15,988 nucleotides of DNA from an uncultured Chitinophagaceae bacterium (GTDB lineage: Bacteria > Bacteroidota > Bacteroidia > Chitinophagales > Chitinophagaceae): positions 1-15,988 of the forward strand of contig CALESY010000014.1 in assembly GCA_937919945.1 (NCBI GenBank), given 5' to 3'. The position numbers and the translations under genes were made by a program. The notes under the pieces are model-generated. The model did not search any database. It worked only from the letters and a program-made list of their open reading frames with translations, and was not told the DNA's origin. Shown one piece after another: positions 1 to 7,300 of the stretch. How positions within the stretch are numbered: the first letter of the stretch is position 1; every line of letters begins with the position of its first letter.

Positions 1-55
1 TCATAGAATGAAGCCTGTTTTTTTTTGCAAAGCCCAACTGTCCAAATTGCAGTTA

Positions 56-99
56 ATGACATTAATCATATTATCATGCGTTTGTTGGGATTAGTTTTA
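56..99 (+). promoter_or_regulatory. Class II-type promoter of the di-haem peroxidase gene (Fnr-like dyad plus -7 element)
   Basis: A 14-bp dyad, ATGAC-ATTA-ATCAT, lies at 56-69. A Bacteroidota-type -7 element, TAGTTTTA (consensus TAnnTTTG, last base off), lies at 92-99. The dyad centre (62.5) is 29.5 bp before the first T of the -7 element, the same spacing as in three other promoters of this window. If the -7 element ends at about -4, transcription starts near 103 and the dyad is centred near -41, the usual place for a Crp/Fnr-family class II activator. A second inverted repeat, AACTG/CAGTT at 36-40 and 50-54, lies just upstream and has no counterpart elsewhere here. The transcription start is inferred. 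Confidence 0.6.
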
Positions 100-124
100 C
101 ATGTCATTATTAAAGTGTATTGCT

Positions 125-1147
125 ATGAAATATCGCATAATAACTATATGGTTAGTGTTATTAGTATTACATGCATGCAGCAAATCTGATAGCGTCAATA
201 ACACTGATAGTATTACATCAACGCTTACTGAATATCAAATAAAGCGTCCTGTCAGGTTTCCCGAAATGTACATTCCTAATGATAACAAGCCTTATAAGGA
301 ACGCATAACATTGGGTCGCATGTTATATTACGATCCCATTCTTTCAAATGACGGGCGCTCCTGTTCAAGTTGCCATTTACAGACAATGGGGTTCACTATT
401 GCTGGTAGTGCAGGTAGCATGCCTGTCTTGCCGCATGTAAACCTCGGTTGGAATACAAACTATATGTGGAATGGCTCAAAAAAAGGTACGTTGGAAGATG
501 TTATGATATTTGAAACAGAAGAGTTTTTTGCAACGGATCTAAATAGGATCAACAATAATGAGAAGTATGTACAGCTTTTTCGTCAATCTTATGGTATTGA
601 TAAAATAACACACAAATATATTGGATATGCATTAGCACAATTCACAAGGACGCTCATATCTGACAATACAAAGTATGACCGATATATGAATGGTACTGAT
701 GTCTATACATACAATGAAGAAATGGGTAGGAAGATATTTTTTAGTGAAAAAGGAGATTGTTTTCACTGTCATGTCACACTAATTACTACAGATAATGACT
801 TTCATAATAATGGCCTAGACAGTATTTATACCGCTGACAAGGACAAAGGTTTGTATAACGTAACCAAGAGCGTATACGATTTAGGAAAATTTAAAACCCC
901 AAATTTGAGAAATGTTGCCCTACGTAAAACATTCATGCATGATGGTCGCTTTACTTCTTTGGAAGAAGTAATTGACTTCTATAATTCTAAAGTCAAAAAG
1001 TCTGCTTCGGTTGATCCTGTAATGTTGAAACCTGGTAAAGAAAATGGATTGCAGCTTAGTACAATAGAAAAATCACATCTGATTGCGTTTTTGAAAACGC
1101 TCACAGATAGCACATTCATTTCCGCAGTGGAGTTTAGTAAGCCTTGA
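125..1147 (+). CDS. Di-haem cytochrome c peroxidase / MauG-family lipoprotein
   Basis: 340-residue protein of the bacterial di-haem cytochrome c peroxidase/MauG family, which reduces peroxide or oxidises other substrates with electrons from small cytochromes outside the inner membrane. Two haem c sites are visible, C80-S-S-C83-H84 and C212-F-H-C215-H216, followed by the family's FMHDGRF stretch near the C-terminus. The N-terminus (MKYRIITIWLVLLVLHAC) is a lipoprotein signal with lipidation expected at C18. An in-frame ATG at 101 would add eight residues before the Lys-Tyr-Arg start of the signal. I chose 125 because it gives a normal lipoprotein signal and because the predicted transcription start (about 103) lies after 101. 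Its promoter shares its dyad with the nos and nor-like operons, which suggests expression under low oxygen or NO. Substrate unknown. Confidence 0.88.
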   Translation: MKYRIITIWLVLLVLHACSKSDSVNNTDSITSTLTEYQIKRPVRFPEMYIPNDNKPYKERITLGRMLYYDPILSNDGRSCSSCHLQTMGFTIAGSAGSMPVLPHVNLGWNTNYMWNGSKKGTLEDVMIFETEEFFATDLNRINNNEKYVQLFRQSYGIDKITHKYIGYALAQFTRTLISDNTKYDRYMNGTDVYTYNEEMGRKIFFSEKGDCFHCHVTLITTDNDFHNNGLDSIYTADKDKGLYNVTKSVYDLGKFKTPNLRNVALRKTFMHDGRFTSLEEVIDFYNSKVKKSASVDPVMLKPGKENGLQLSTIEKSHLIAFLKTLTDSTFISAVEFSKP

Positions 1148-1171
1148 TATATTAAAATGCTTATTTGAAAT

Positions 1172-1218
1172 ATGACAACAATCATCGTGTATTCTAATAA
1201 AGGACATACTTATCTTTT
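1172..1218 (+). promoter_or_regulatory. Fnr-like dyad with a downstream AAGGAC...TATCTT element, upstream of the small lipoprotein gene
   Basis: ATGAC-AACA-ATCAT at 1172-1185 is a fifth copy of the dyad shared by the denitrification promoters of this window. No clean -7 element sits at the usual 29.5-bp distance: TACTTATC begins at 1207 (28.5 bp) and TATCTTTT at 1211 (32.5 bp). A copy of the second box, AGGACATACTTATCTT at 1201-1216, overlaps exactly this -7 zone, whereas in the other promoters that box lies upstream of the dyad. The leader to the ATG at 1295 would be about 75 nt. Start site and function are inferred. Confidence 0.42.
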
Positions 1219-1294
1219 ATTGACCATGTTAGCTTTGTTGTGATAAATGCATTGTTTCCAAGCAATACTGTACGCTGTATAAAAACTAAGTTTT

Positions 1295-1684
1295 ATGGGA
1301 CGCCTATTTGTTTTATGTTTATCATTATCTATCGCCTCTTCTTGCCAAAAAGATAAAAGTCACGAGATAAATAATCAGATTAACATATCTATAAGTTCTC
1401 CTACTGAAAAGCAGATATATGCGAGAGGAGATACTGTTTTTATAAAGGCGGATATTACCTCCGTGTCAGGTATTCACGGTTATACAACTTCCATCTATTC
1501 AGATACAGGAGAAGAGCTTTATAAGATTGAGGAGCATGCCCACGGCAAAAATGTTACAGTAGACAAATATTGGGTGTATAAAACAGATTTGCAAAATGTT
1601 GGTGATTTACAATTGGTTATAAATGCTATCATCAACCACGAAGGAGAGACAATAGAGTGTAGAAAAAATGTATATACAAAATAA
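1295..1684 (+). CDS. Small lipoprotein, unrecognised, in the denitrification regulon
   Basis: 129-residue protein that I do not recognise with confidence. Residues 1-17 (MGRLFVLCLSLSIASSC) form a lipoprotein signal with lipidation expected at C17. The remaining ~110 residues alternate short hydrophobic and polar stretches, as in an immunoglobulin-like beta-sandwich domain. A His cluster, E-H-A-H-G, near the middle could bind metal, and this recalls small Bacteroidota lipoproteins of the DUF4625 type, but the match is only an impression. An in-frame stop at 1280-1282 and no earlier ATG make 1295 the only ATG start. The gene lies between the peroxidase and the nos operon, has an Fnr-like dyad upstream, and ends 117 bp before the next ATG. 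The position suggests a role in periplasmic electron or copper handling; this is inference. Confidence 0.72.
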   Translation: MGRLFVLCLSLSIASSCQKDKSHEINNQINISISSPTEKQIYARGDTVFIKADITSVSGIHGYTTSIYSDTGEELYKIEEHAHGKNVTVDKYWVYKTDLQNVGDLQLVINAIINHEGETIECRKNVYTK

Positions 1685-1693
1685 AGATATTAT

Positions 1694-1760
1694 TAAAAGA
1701 CATTTTTATCTTTACTATGATTATAGTCATACTTTTTTAAAACTATCGGATATATTTTTG
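1694..1760 (+). promoter_or_regulatory. Promoter of the cytochrome c-nosZ operon: two dyads plus perfect -7 element
   Basis: Three parts stand in fixed order. An A+T-rich dyad, AAAGACATTTTTATCTTT, lies at 1696-1713. The Fnr-like dyad ATGAT-TATA-GTCAT lies at 1717-1730. A perfect -7 element, TATTTTTG, lies at 1753-1760. The Fnr-like centre (1723.5) is 29.5 bp from the -7 T, and the two dyad centres are 19 bp apart. The 37 bases at 1694-1730 match the fasciclin promoter copy (opposite strand, 11487-11523) at 29 of 37 positions. The predicted transcription start is near 1764, giving a leader of about 38 nt. No -33 element is evident, as expected for an activator-dependent promoter. Confidence 0.72.
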
Positions 1761-1801
1761 TCTTTCAAACACTAATTCTTAACTACATAAAACTAAATAC
1801 A

Positions 1802-2287
1802 ATGAACAGAAAAAACATGGTTGTATTAATGCTCTCGATGAGCGCTTTTATTTATAGCTGTGGTGGCGGTGGAGAAGAGAAATCAGTAAGAGATCAAACG
1901 CCGGATCCTGGTAAAAATGAATATGTAGATCCTAATAAAGATGTCAATCCAAAAGGCATTGGCAAATTTACCAATGTAGAACTGACGCACCCGCTGGATG
2001 TAAACATGGTGAAGGGCGGTGAATCTGTATATGATGTAAAATGTAGCTCTTGCCACAAACTGACTGACGAAAAATTGGTAGGTCCGGGATGGAAAGGAGT
2101 GACAGACAGAAGACAACCTGAATGGGTAATGAATTTTGTGACGAATGTAGATGAAATGCTGGATAAAGATGCAGAGGCAAAAGCTATGATGGAAGTTTGT
2201 ATGGTGAGGATGCCTAATCAAAACCTAACTGACGCTGAGGCAAGAAATATACTGGAGTTCATGAGAAAGAACGATGGTAAAAACTAA
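1802..2287 (+). CDS. Monohaem cytochrome c lipoprotein of the nos operon
   Basis: 161-residue lipoprotein cytochrome c, probably an electron donor to the nitrous oxide reductase encoded 22 bp downstream. The signal peptide ends at C20 (after FIYS) and is followed by four glycines and a charged linker of about 50 residues, which would let the haem domain reach away from the membrane. The single haem site is C81-S-S-C84-H85, and an R-M-P-N motif near residue 137 supplies the likely axial Met. Cytochromes of this kind, directly before nosZ, are common in Bacteroidota nos clusters. It is first in the operon, right after the two-dyad promoter, so it should be co-expressed with nosZ. The donor role is inferred from position. 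Confidence 0.87.
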   Translation: MNRKNMVVLMLSMSAFIYSCGGGGEEKSVRDQTPDPGKNEYVDPNKDVNPKGIGKFTNVELTHPLDVNMVKGGESVYDVKCSSCHKLTDEKLVGPGWKGVTDRRQPEWVMNFVTNVDEMLDKDAEAKAMMEVCMVRMPNQNLTDAEARNILEFMRKNDGKN

Positions 2288-2309
2288 AAATCACGCCTAA
2301 AAAATAAAT

Positions 2310-4283
2310 ATGAAACATTACAAATTAATGCTTTGTGCATTAGGGGCAGTTATTGCCGGACAAAGCTGTAAAATGAAAGATACAGGAAATGTTGTTCAGG
2401 GAGATGCAGCATCCAAAGTATATGTAGCTCCCGGCAAGTATGATGAGTTCTACAATTTTGTATCTGGTGGTTTTAGCGGGCAGGTATCTGTATATGGTAT
2501 TCCTTCCGGCAGGTTGTTGAAAGTAATCCCGGTTTTTTCTGTAAACCCGGAAAATGGTTATGGTTTCAGTGAAGAAACGAAACCGATGCTGAACACTACT
2601 GCCGGTTTTGTGCCGTGGGATGATGAACACCATCTTGCGTTATCGCAAACGAATGGCGAACATGATGGACGTTGGATATTTGCCAATGCCAACAATACGC
2701 CACGTGTTGCACGTATCAATCTGGGTACTTTCAAAACGGATGAGATTCTGGAGATACCCAATAGCGGTGGTAACCACTCTTCTCCTTTCATTACAGAGAA
2801 CACAGAATATGTAATTGCTGGTACTCGTTTCAGCGTACCGTTAGGAGAGGCTGACGTACCTATTAGCAGCTTTAAAGAAAATTTTAAAAGTGTAGCCTCA
2901 TTCATCAATGTAGATCAAGGTACCGGTATTATGAAGATTGCATTCCAAATTGCGCTTCCTGGCATGAGCCTCGACTTGTCTCGTGCTGGTAAAGGTCCGT
3001 CTCATGGGTGGTTTTTCTTCTCTACCTACAATACAGAGCAAGCAAATACATTGTTGGAAGTGAATGCTTCTCAAAAAGATAAGGACTTTATAGTAGCTGT
3101 AAACTGGAAAAAAGCTGAAGAGTATGTAAAGGCTGGCAAAGGAACTAAGATGAAAACCCGTTACTATCATAATAAGTGGAATGAAGAAACACATTCTGCT
3201 ACTTCTGAACTGGAACAGGAAGTATTGGTGTTAGACCCTGCAGAGCTGAAAGATATGGTATATATGATACCTTGTCCTAAGTCTCCTCACGGTTGTGACG
3301 TAGACCCTTCTGGTGAATACATAGTAGGTAGTGGTAAGCTGGCTGCTTTGATACCGGTGTTTTCTTTCAACAAGCTGATGAAAGCAATAAATGATAAAAC
3401 ATTTGAAGGAGAGTATCAGGGAATTCCTGTGGTGAAATATGAAGCAGCATTGCATGGCGAGGTACAAAAACCAGGCTTAGGTCCATTGCATACAGAGTTT
3501 GATGGTAAAGGCAATGCCTATACTTCATTCTTCCTTTCGTCAGAAGTAGTCAAATGGAGCATTAAAGATGTGAAGGTGTTGGATCGTGTGCCTACCTACT
3601 ATTCTATTGGCCACCTTTGTGTGCCTGGTGGCGATACAAGAAAACCTTATGGTAAATACGTGATTGCTTACAATAAAATCACTAAAGATCGTTATCTGCC
3701 AACTGGTCCTGAACTGGCACAGTCAGCACAGCTTTATGACATCAGCGGAGATAAAATGCAGTTGATACTCGACTTCCCGACAATCGGTGAGCCTCACTAT
3801 GCTCAGGCTATAGACGCAAAGGTGATAAAAGATAGGAGTGTCAAAATATTTGACATTAATAAAAATAAACACCAGTACGTTGCTATGGGCGAAAAAGAAA
3901 CCAAAGTGGTGCGCAACGGCAACAGGGTGGATATTTATATGACTGCGATACGCTCTCACCTGACACCGGATAATATTGAAGGTGTGTTTGTAGGAGATGA
4001 GGTATATTTCCACGTTACAAACTTGGAGCAAGATTGGGATGTACCACATGGTTTCGCAATCAAGCATGCTGCGAATGCAGAACTGCTGATAATGCCTGGC
4101 GAAACGTCTACACTTAAATTTGTACCGGATAGAACAGGTATATATCCTTTCTATTGCACAGACTTTTGTTCTGCACTACATCAGGAAATGCAGGGCTACC
4201 TGAGGGTTTCTCCTAAAGGAAGTAATGTGCCACTGAAATATGGTATAGGTGATACTGCTCCTAAAGCAGTAGCCGCAAAATAA
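2310..4283 (+). CDS. nosZ: Nitrous oxide reductase NosZ, clade II (Sec-exported)
   Basis: 657-residue nitrous oxide reductase, which reduces N2O to N2 at a copper-sulfide centre (CuZ) in the cell envelope. The CuA domain is at the C-terminus: H580 (in VPHGFAI), C616-T-D-F-C620, H624 and M627 are the expected ligands. His residues that fit the CuZ propeller appear in DDEHH, SPHG, GPLHTEF, IGHL and EPHYAQ. There is no twin-arginine signal. The N-terminus (MKHYKLMLCALGAVIAGQSC) is a Sec-type signal, and the Cys at residue 20 makes a weak lipobox, so the enzyme may be membrane-tethered. Sec export and the neighbouring nosL-nosD-nosF-nosY order mark the clade II (atypical) type. The gene has no overlap with its neighbours and is followed by a strong hairpin. 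Confidence 0.97.
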   Translation: MKHYKLMLCALGAVIAGQSCKMKDTGNVVQGDAASKVYVAPGKYDEFYNFVSGGFSGQVSVYGIPSGRLLKVIPVFSVNPENGYGFSEETKPMLNTTAGFVPWDDEHHLALSQTNGEHDGRWIFANANNTPRVARINLGTFKTDEILEIPNSGGNHSSPFITENTEYVIAGTRFSVPLGEADVPISSFKENFKSVASFINVDQGTGIMKIAFQIALPGMSLDLSRAGKGPSHGWFFFSTYNTEQANTLLEVNASQKDKDFIVAVNWKKAEEYVKAGKGTKMKTRYYHNKWNEETHSATSELEQEVLVLDPAELKDMVYMIPCPKSPHGCDVDPSGEYIVGSGKLAALIPVFSFNKLMKAINDKTFEGEYQGIPVVKYEAALHGEVQKPGLGPLHTEFDGKGNAYTSFFLSSEVVKWSIKDVKVLDRVPTYYSIGHLCVPGGDTRKPYGKYVIAYNKITKDRYLPTGPELAQSAQLYDISGDKMQLILDFPTIGEPHYAQAIDAKVIKDRSVKIFDINKNKHQYVAMGEKETKVVRNGNRVDIYMTAIRSHLTPDNIEGVFVGDEVYFHVTNLEQDWDVPHGFAIKHAANAELLIMPGETSTLKFVPDRTGIYPFYCTDFCSALHQEMQGYLRVSPKGSNVPLKYGIGDTAPKAVAAK

Positions 4284-4290
4284 TTTCACA

Positions 4291-4323
4291 ATGGCAGTGC
4301 ATCGTATCCCGATGTACTGCCAT
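4291..4323 (+). promoter_or_regulatory. Intercistronic hairpin after nosZ
   Basis: A 14-bp inverted repeat begins 7 bp after the nosZ stop: ATGGCAGTGCATCG (4291-4304), loop TATCC (4305-4309), CGATGTACTGCCAT (4310-4323), with one G-U pair in RNA. The sequence after it (AATTGTTTTTAATT) is not a clean U-tract and the next ATG is at 4338. It may stabilise the nosZ mRNA 3' end or lower read-through into the maturation genes, so that NosZ is made in excess over NosLDFY; a full terminator seems less likely. Confidence 0.6.
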
Positions 4324-4337
4324 AATTGTTTTTAATT

Positions 4338-4919
4338 ATGAAAAAGTTGACAGCACCGGGAAGGTATAGTGTATTGTTGGTGATAATATTTCTTGCTACA
4401 CTTTGGTTTTTCCCTATGTGGCGTATAGACTTAAAAGCACCCCAATATCCTGGTGGGCTTACCATGACGATATGGATAAATGATGTGAAAGATGATGTAG
4501 ATGTGATTAATGGATTGAATCACTATATAGGCATGAAAACAATACATAAAGAAGATTTTAAAGAGTTTGTATACTTGCCGGCTACTATTATATCCTTTAT
4601 CGTGTTAGGTATTCTTGTTTTCTTTTGGAACAGAAAGACAGGTTATTATATCTGGACAGGCATATTTACAGCAATAGGCCTCATGTCGTTCTATGATTTC
4701 TATAAATGGGAGTATGATTATGGCCATAACCTTGACCCAACAGCACCGATACAAGTGCCCGGAATGTCCTATCAGCCACCATTAATAGGGTATAAAAAAC
4801 TGTTGAACTTTGAAGTGTTATCTCAGCCACATGTAGCCGGATGGTTATTTATACTTTCCGGTGTAGTTTTGGTGTCTATAACGTTCTATGAATGGAAACA
4901 ATCAAAAAAAATGGTATGA
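4338..4919 (+). CDS. nos-cluster integral membrane protein (four predicted helices)
   Basis: 193-residue membrane protein. It resembles unnamed proteins found beside nosL and nosD in Bacteroidota and other clade II nos clusters; a relation to NosB is possible but I cannot show it. Four membrane helices are apparent: residues ~9-28, ~80-98, ~103-122 and ~167-186. A periplasmic loop after helix 1 holds KAPQYPGGL and INGLNHYIGM, which look like conserved segments, and a second loop holds a GHNLDPTAPIQVPGM stretch rich in Pro and possible metal ligands. An upstream TTG at 4326 is in frame, but the ATG at 4338 starts a normal MKK-type N-terminus. The stop overlaps the nosL start (ATGA). A role in NosZ maturation or copper supply is inferred from position. 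Confidence 0.8.
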   Translation: MKKLTAPGRYSVLLVIIFLATLWFFPMWRIDLKAPQYPGGLTMTIWINDVKDDVDVINGLNHYIGMKTIHKEDFKEFVYLPATIISFIVLGILVFFWNRKTGYYIWTGIFTAIGLMSFYDFYKWEYDYGHNLDPTAPIQVPGMSYQPPLIGYKKLLNFEVLSQPHVAGWLFILSGVVLVSITFYEWKQSKKMV

Positions 4920-5338
4920 AACAATGCGGATTGATAGTGGTTTGTATATTGCTGCTTTGCGGCTGCAAACCTCAGTTTGAAAAAATAGATTATGGAAAGG
5001 AAAGTTGCAGCCATTGTAAAATGACAATAGTTGATAAGCGATTTGCTGCAGAGATGATAACATCAAAAGGGCGTGCACATAAGTTTGATGATGTTCTTTG
5101 TATGAAACAGTATGCAGACTATTATACCGAACAGAGTAAAGATGCAATGTACTTTGTTGCAGTCTGCAATAGCAATAACGAAGAGTTTACAGATGCAACC
5201 AAGGCATTGTATTTGCAACATCAGGCTTTTAAAAGCCCGATGAACGGAAATTATGGTGCGTTTTCCAGCACAGAAAGTGCAGCTGCAACCGTTAAAGAAT
5301 TAAATACGCAACCCGTTTCGTGGAGCGATATTAAATAA
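4916..5338 (+). CDS. nosL: NosL copper-binding lipoprotein
   Basis: 140-residue NosL, an outer-face lipoprotein copper chaperone that delivers Cu(I) for assembly of the NosZ copper-sulfide centre. The lipoprotein signal (MKQCGLIVVCILLLCGC) gives lipidation at C17. The copper motif C31-S-H-C34-K-M36 matches the NosL C-x2-C-x-M pattern. The KFDDVLCM stretch and later DATKALYL fit the two-lobed NosL fold. An in-frame ATG at 4892 lies inside the upstream gene and would put eight polar residues before the signal peptide, so I start at 4916. That start overlaps the preceding stop by four bases (ATGA), which suggests translational coupling. Only 4 bp separate it from nosD. Confidence 0.94.
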   Translation: MKQCGLIVVCILLLCGCKPQFEKIDYGKESCSHCKMTIVDKRFAAEMITSKGRAHKFDDVLCMKQYADYYTEQSKDAMYFVAVCNSNNEEFTDATKALYLQHQAFKSPMNGNYGAFSSTESAAATVKELNTQPVSWSDIK

Positions 5339-5342
5339 CTGC

Positions 5343-6578
5343 ATGCCCAGGCTCATTATAACTATACTATTCATTTTTTTCGCGTACAATGGCAATACGA
5401 AAACTATCGTCGTACGTGCAGATAAAGCAAATGCAATAAAAAATGCACTCGCTTACTGCACAGATGGAGATACCGTGTCTATTGAAAAGGGCTTGTATAA
5501 AGAACAAGATATCCTTGTTTCAAAACGCATTACTATACTTGGTAAGGACTACCCGGTTATTGATGGGGTAAAGAAAGGACAGCTTATAGTTGTGGTAAGA
5601 GACTCAGTAATAATATCAGGCCTGCAGCTACAAAATACCGGTCGGTCCAGTATGACAGATATGGCAGCAATACGGTTGCAAAATGTGAAAAGTGTATCTG
5701 TTACTAACAACAAGCTTGTAAATAATACTTACGGGGTGTATCTGCAGAATAGCCACTACTGCCTCGTTTACAAAAATACAATCAGGGCAGATGCTAAGGA
5801 TGAACTGAATAGCGGAAACGGTATACATGCTTGGAAATCTACACACCTGTTACTTCAAAGTAATAATATCAGCGGTCATAGAGATGGTATTTATTTCGAG
5901 TTTGTAACTGATTCAAGAATTATTAATAATACCTCTACTGAAAATATTCGATACGGGTTGCACTTTATGTTTTCGCACAAGGATGTGTATTCGCGCAATA
6001 GTTTTATTAATAACGGCTCAGGTGTAGCAGTTATGTACTCTAAACAGGTAGAGATGTACTACAATACATTCAGGCACAACTGGGGCGATGCTTCGTACGC
6101 TATTCTATTGAAAGAAATTGCTGATAGTAAGATAGAACACAATCTGTTTGATAAAAATACGGTTGGCATATACATGGAAGGTACAAGCCGTATACAAGTA
6201 TTGTATAATGAGTTTGTTGAAAATGGTTGGGCAATGAGGGTACAGTCTAGCTGCGATAATAATGTGTTTGAAAAAAATAATTTTCTTTCAAACTCTTTTG
6301 ATGTAGCAACGAATGGTACCATGATGCTGAATACTTTCAACAACAACTATTGGGACAAATACGATGGCTACGATCTTGATAAAAACAAGGTGGGCGATGT
6401 GCCTTACTATCCTGTAAGTATGTATTCTGTAGTTACCGAACGTGTGCCAACTGCCATGATACTGTACCGAAGTTTCCTTACAGATATTATGAACAGGGTA
6501 GAGAAGGTAATGCCCAGTATTGTACCCGATAAGTTGAAAGATGATAACCCATTGATGAAAAGCCTGAAATTACGATGA
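5343..6578 (+). CDS. nosD: NosD, periplasmic copper-site maturation protein
   Basis: 411-residue NosD, which works with the NosFY ABC transporter and NosL in building the NosZ CuZ site. A Sec signal is visible at residues 1-19 (MPRLIITILFIFFAYNGNT). The rest is a right-handed parallel beta-helix of CASH/pectate-lyase type: repeated coils with asparagine ladders such as NTGRSSM, VTNNKLVNNTYGVYLQNS, NNISGHRDGIYFE and NNGSGVAVMYS. The C-terminal NNYWDKYDGYDLDKNKVGD block is characteristic of NosD. Length is normal for the family. Its stop overlaps the nosF start in an ATGA junction. Confidence 0.95.
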   Translation: MPRLIITILFIFFAYNGNTKTIVVRADKANAIKNALAYCTDGDTVSIEKGLYKEQDILVSKRITILGKDYPVIDGVKKGQLIVVVRDSVIISGLQLQNTGRSSMTDMAAIRLQNVKSVSVTNNKLVNNTYGVYLQNSHYCLVYKNTIRADAKDELNSGNGIHAWKSTHLLLQSNNISGHRDGIYFEFVTDSRIINNTSTENIRYGLHFMFSHKDVYSRNSFINNGSGVAVMYSKQVEMYYNTFRHNWGDASYAILLKEIADSKIEHNLFDKNTVGIYMEGTSRIQVLYNEFVENGWAMRVQSSCDNNVFEKNNFLSNSFDVATNGTMMLNTFNNNYWDKYDGYDLDKNKVGDVPYYPVSMYSVVTERVPTAMILYRSFLTDIMNRVEKVMPSIVPDKLKDDNPLMKSLKLR

Positions 6579-7300
6579 TACATATAAATGCACTGACTAA
6601 ATCTTTTGGCAGTTTTAAAGCACTGGATAATATAAGTCTCAATTTTGCTAAAGGGCGTACAGTTTCTTTATTAGGACCCAATGGCTCGGGCAAAACCACG
6701 CTAATAAAATCTATTTTGGGTTTGGTGATTCCTGACAAAGGAACCATATCTATAAACGATAAACAAATCGGGAATGATTGGCAATATCGTTCTCATATCG
6801 GGTATATGCCACAGATAGGCAGGTACCCTGAAAATATGACCATAGGGCAGGTCATCAAGATGATAAAAGACATCCGAAAGGATAATGTACAATATGATGA
6901 AGAGCTGATAACTCAATTAGGTGTAGATAAGATTAGTTCAAAAACCATGCGTAGTCTTTCGGGCGGTACCAGGCAGAAGGTTAGTGCATGCCTGGCATTT
7001 CTTTTTTCTCCCGGTATCCTTATTCTCGATGAGCCAACTGCCGGCCTTGACCCTTTGGCAAGCGAAATCCTAAAAGATAAAATAATACAGGAATGTAATA
7101 AAGGCAAACTTGTATTAATAACATCACATATCCTCAGCGATTTGGATGGTATTACCAACGATGTGGTTTATCTGCAAGATGGTAAGCTGATATTTTATAA
7201 GTCTGTTGACGAATTGCAGCATATGACAAGTGAAACAAAGCTGAACAAAATGATTGCCAGTGTAATGAGAAACGAACATACTAAAACTGCCGATATATGA
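6575..7300 (+). CDS. nosF: NosF, ABC transporter ATP-binding subunit
   Basis: 241-residue ATPase of the NosFY transporter, which powers conformational work on NosD and NosZ copper-sulfide assembly. The nucleotide-binding motifs are complete: Walker A GPNGSGKTT (K40 binds phosphate), Q-loop at Q80, signature LSGGT at 128-132, Walker B ending D152-E153 and switch His H185. The last ~30 residues form a short C-terminal tail with two Met-rich stretches. It overlaps nosD at the start and nosY at the end by four bases each (ATGA), so all three are probably translated together. Confidence 0.95.
   Translation: MIHINALTKSFGSFKALDNISLNFAKGRTVSLLGPNGSGKTTLIKSILGLVIPDKGTISINDKQIGNDWQYRSHIGYMPQIGRYPENMTIGQVIKMIKDIRKDNVQYDEELITQLGVDKISSKTMRSLSGGTRQKVSACLAFLFSPGILILDEPTAGLDPLASEILKDKIIQECNKGKLVLITSHILSDLDGITNDVVYLQDGKLIFYKSVDELQHMTSETKLNKMIASVMRNEHTKTADI

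Noticed and set aside
101..124. ATG at 101 as start of the peroxidase
   Set aside because: It precedes the predicted transcription start and adds residues before a normal lipoprotein signal.
4326..4337. TTG at 4326 as start of the four-helix protein
   Set aside because: The ATG at 4338 gives a typical MKK start, and the TTG lies directly behind the nosZ hairpin.
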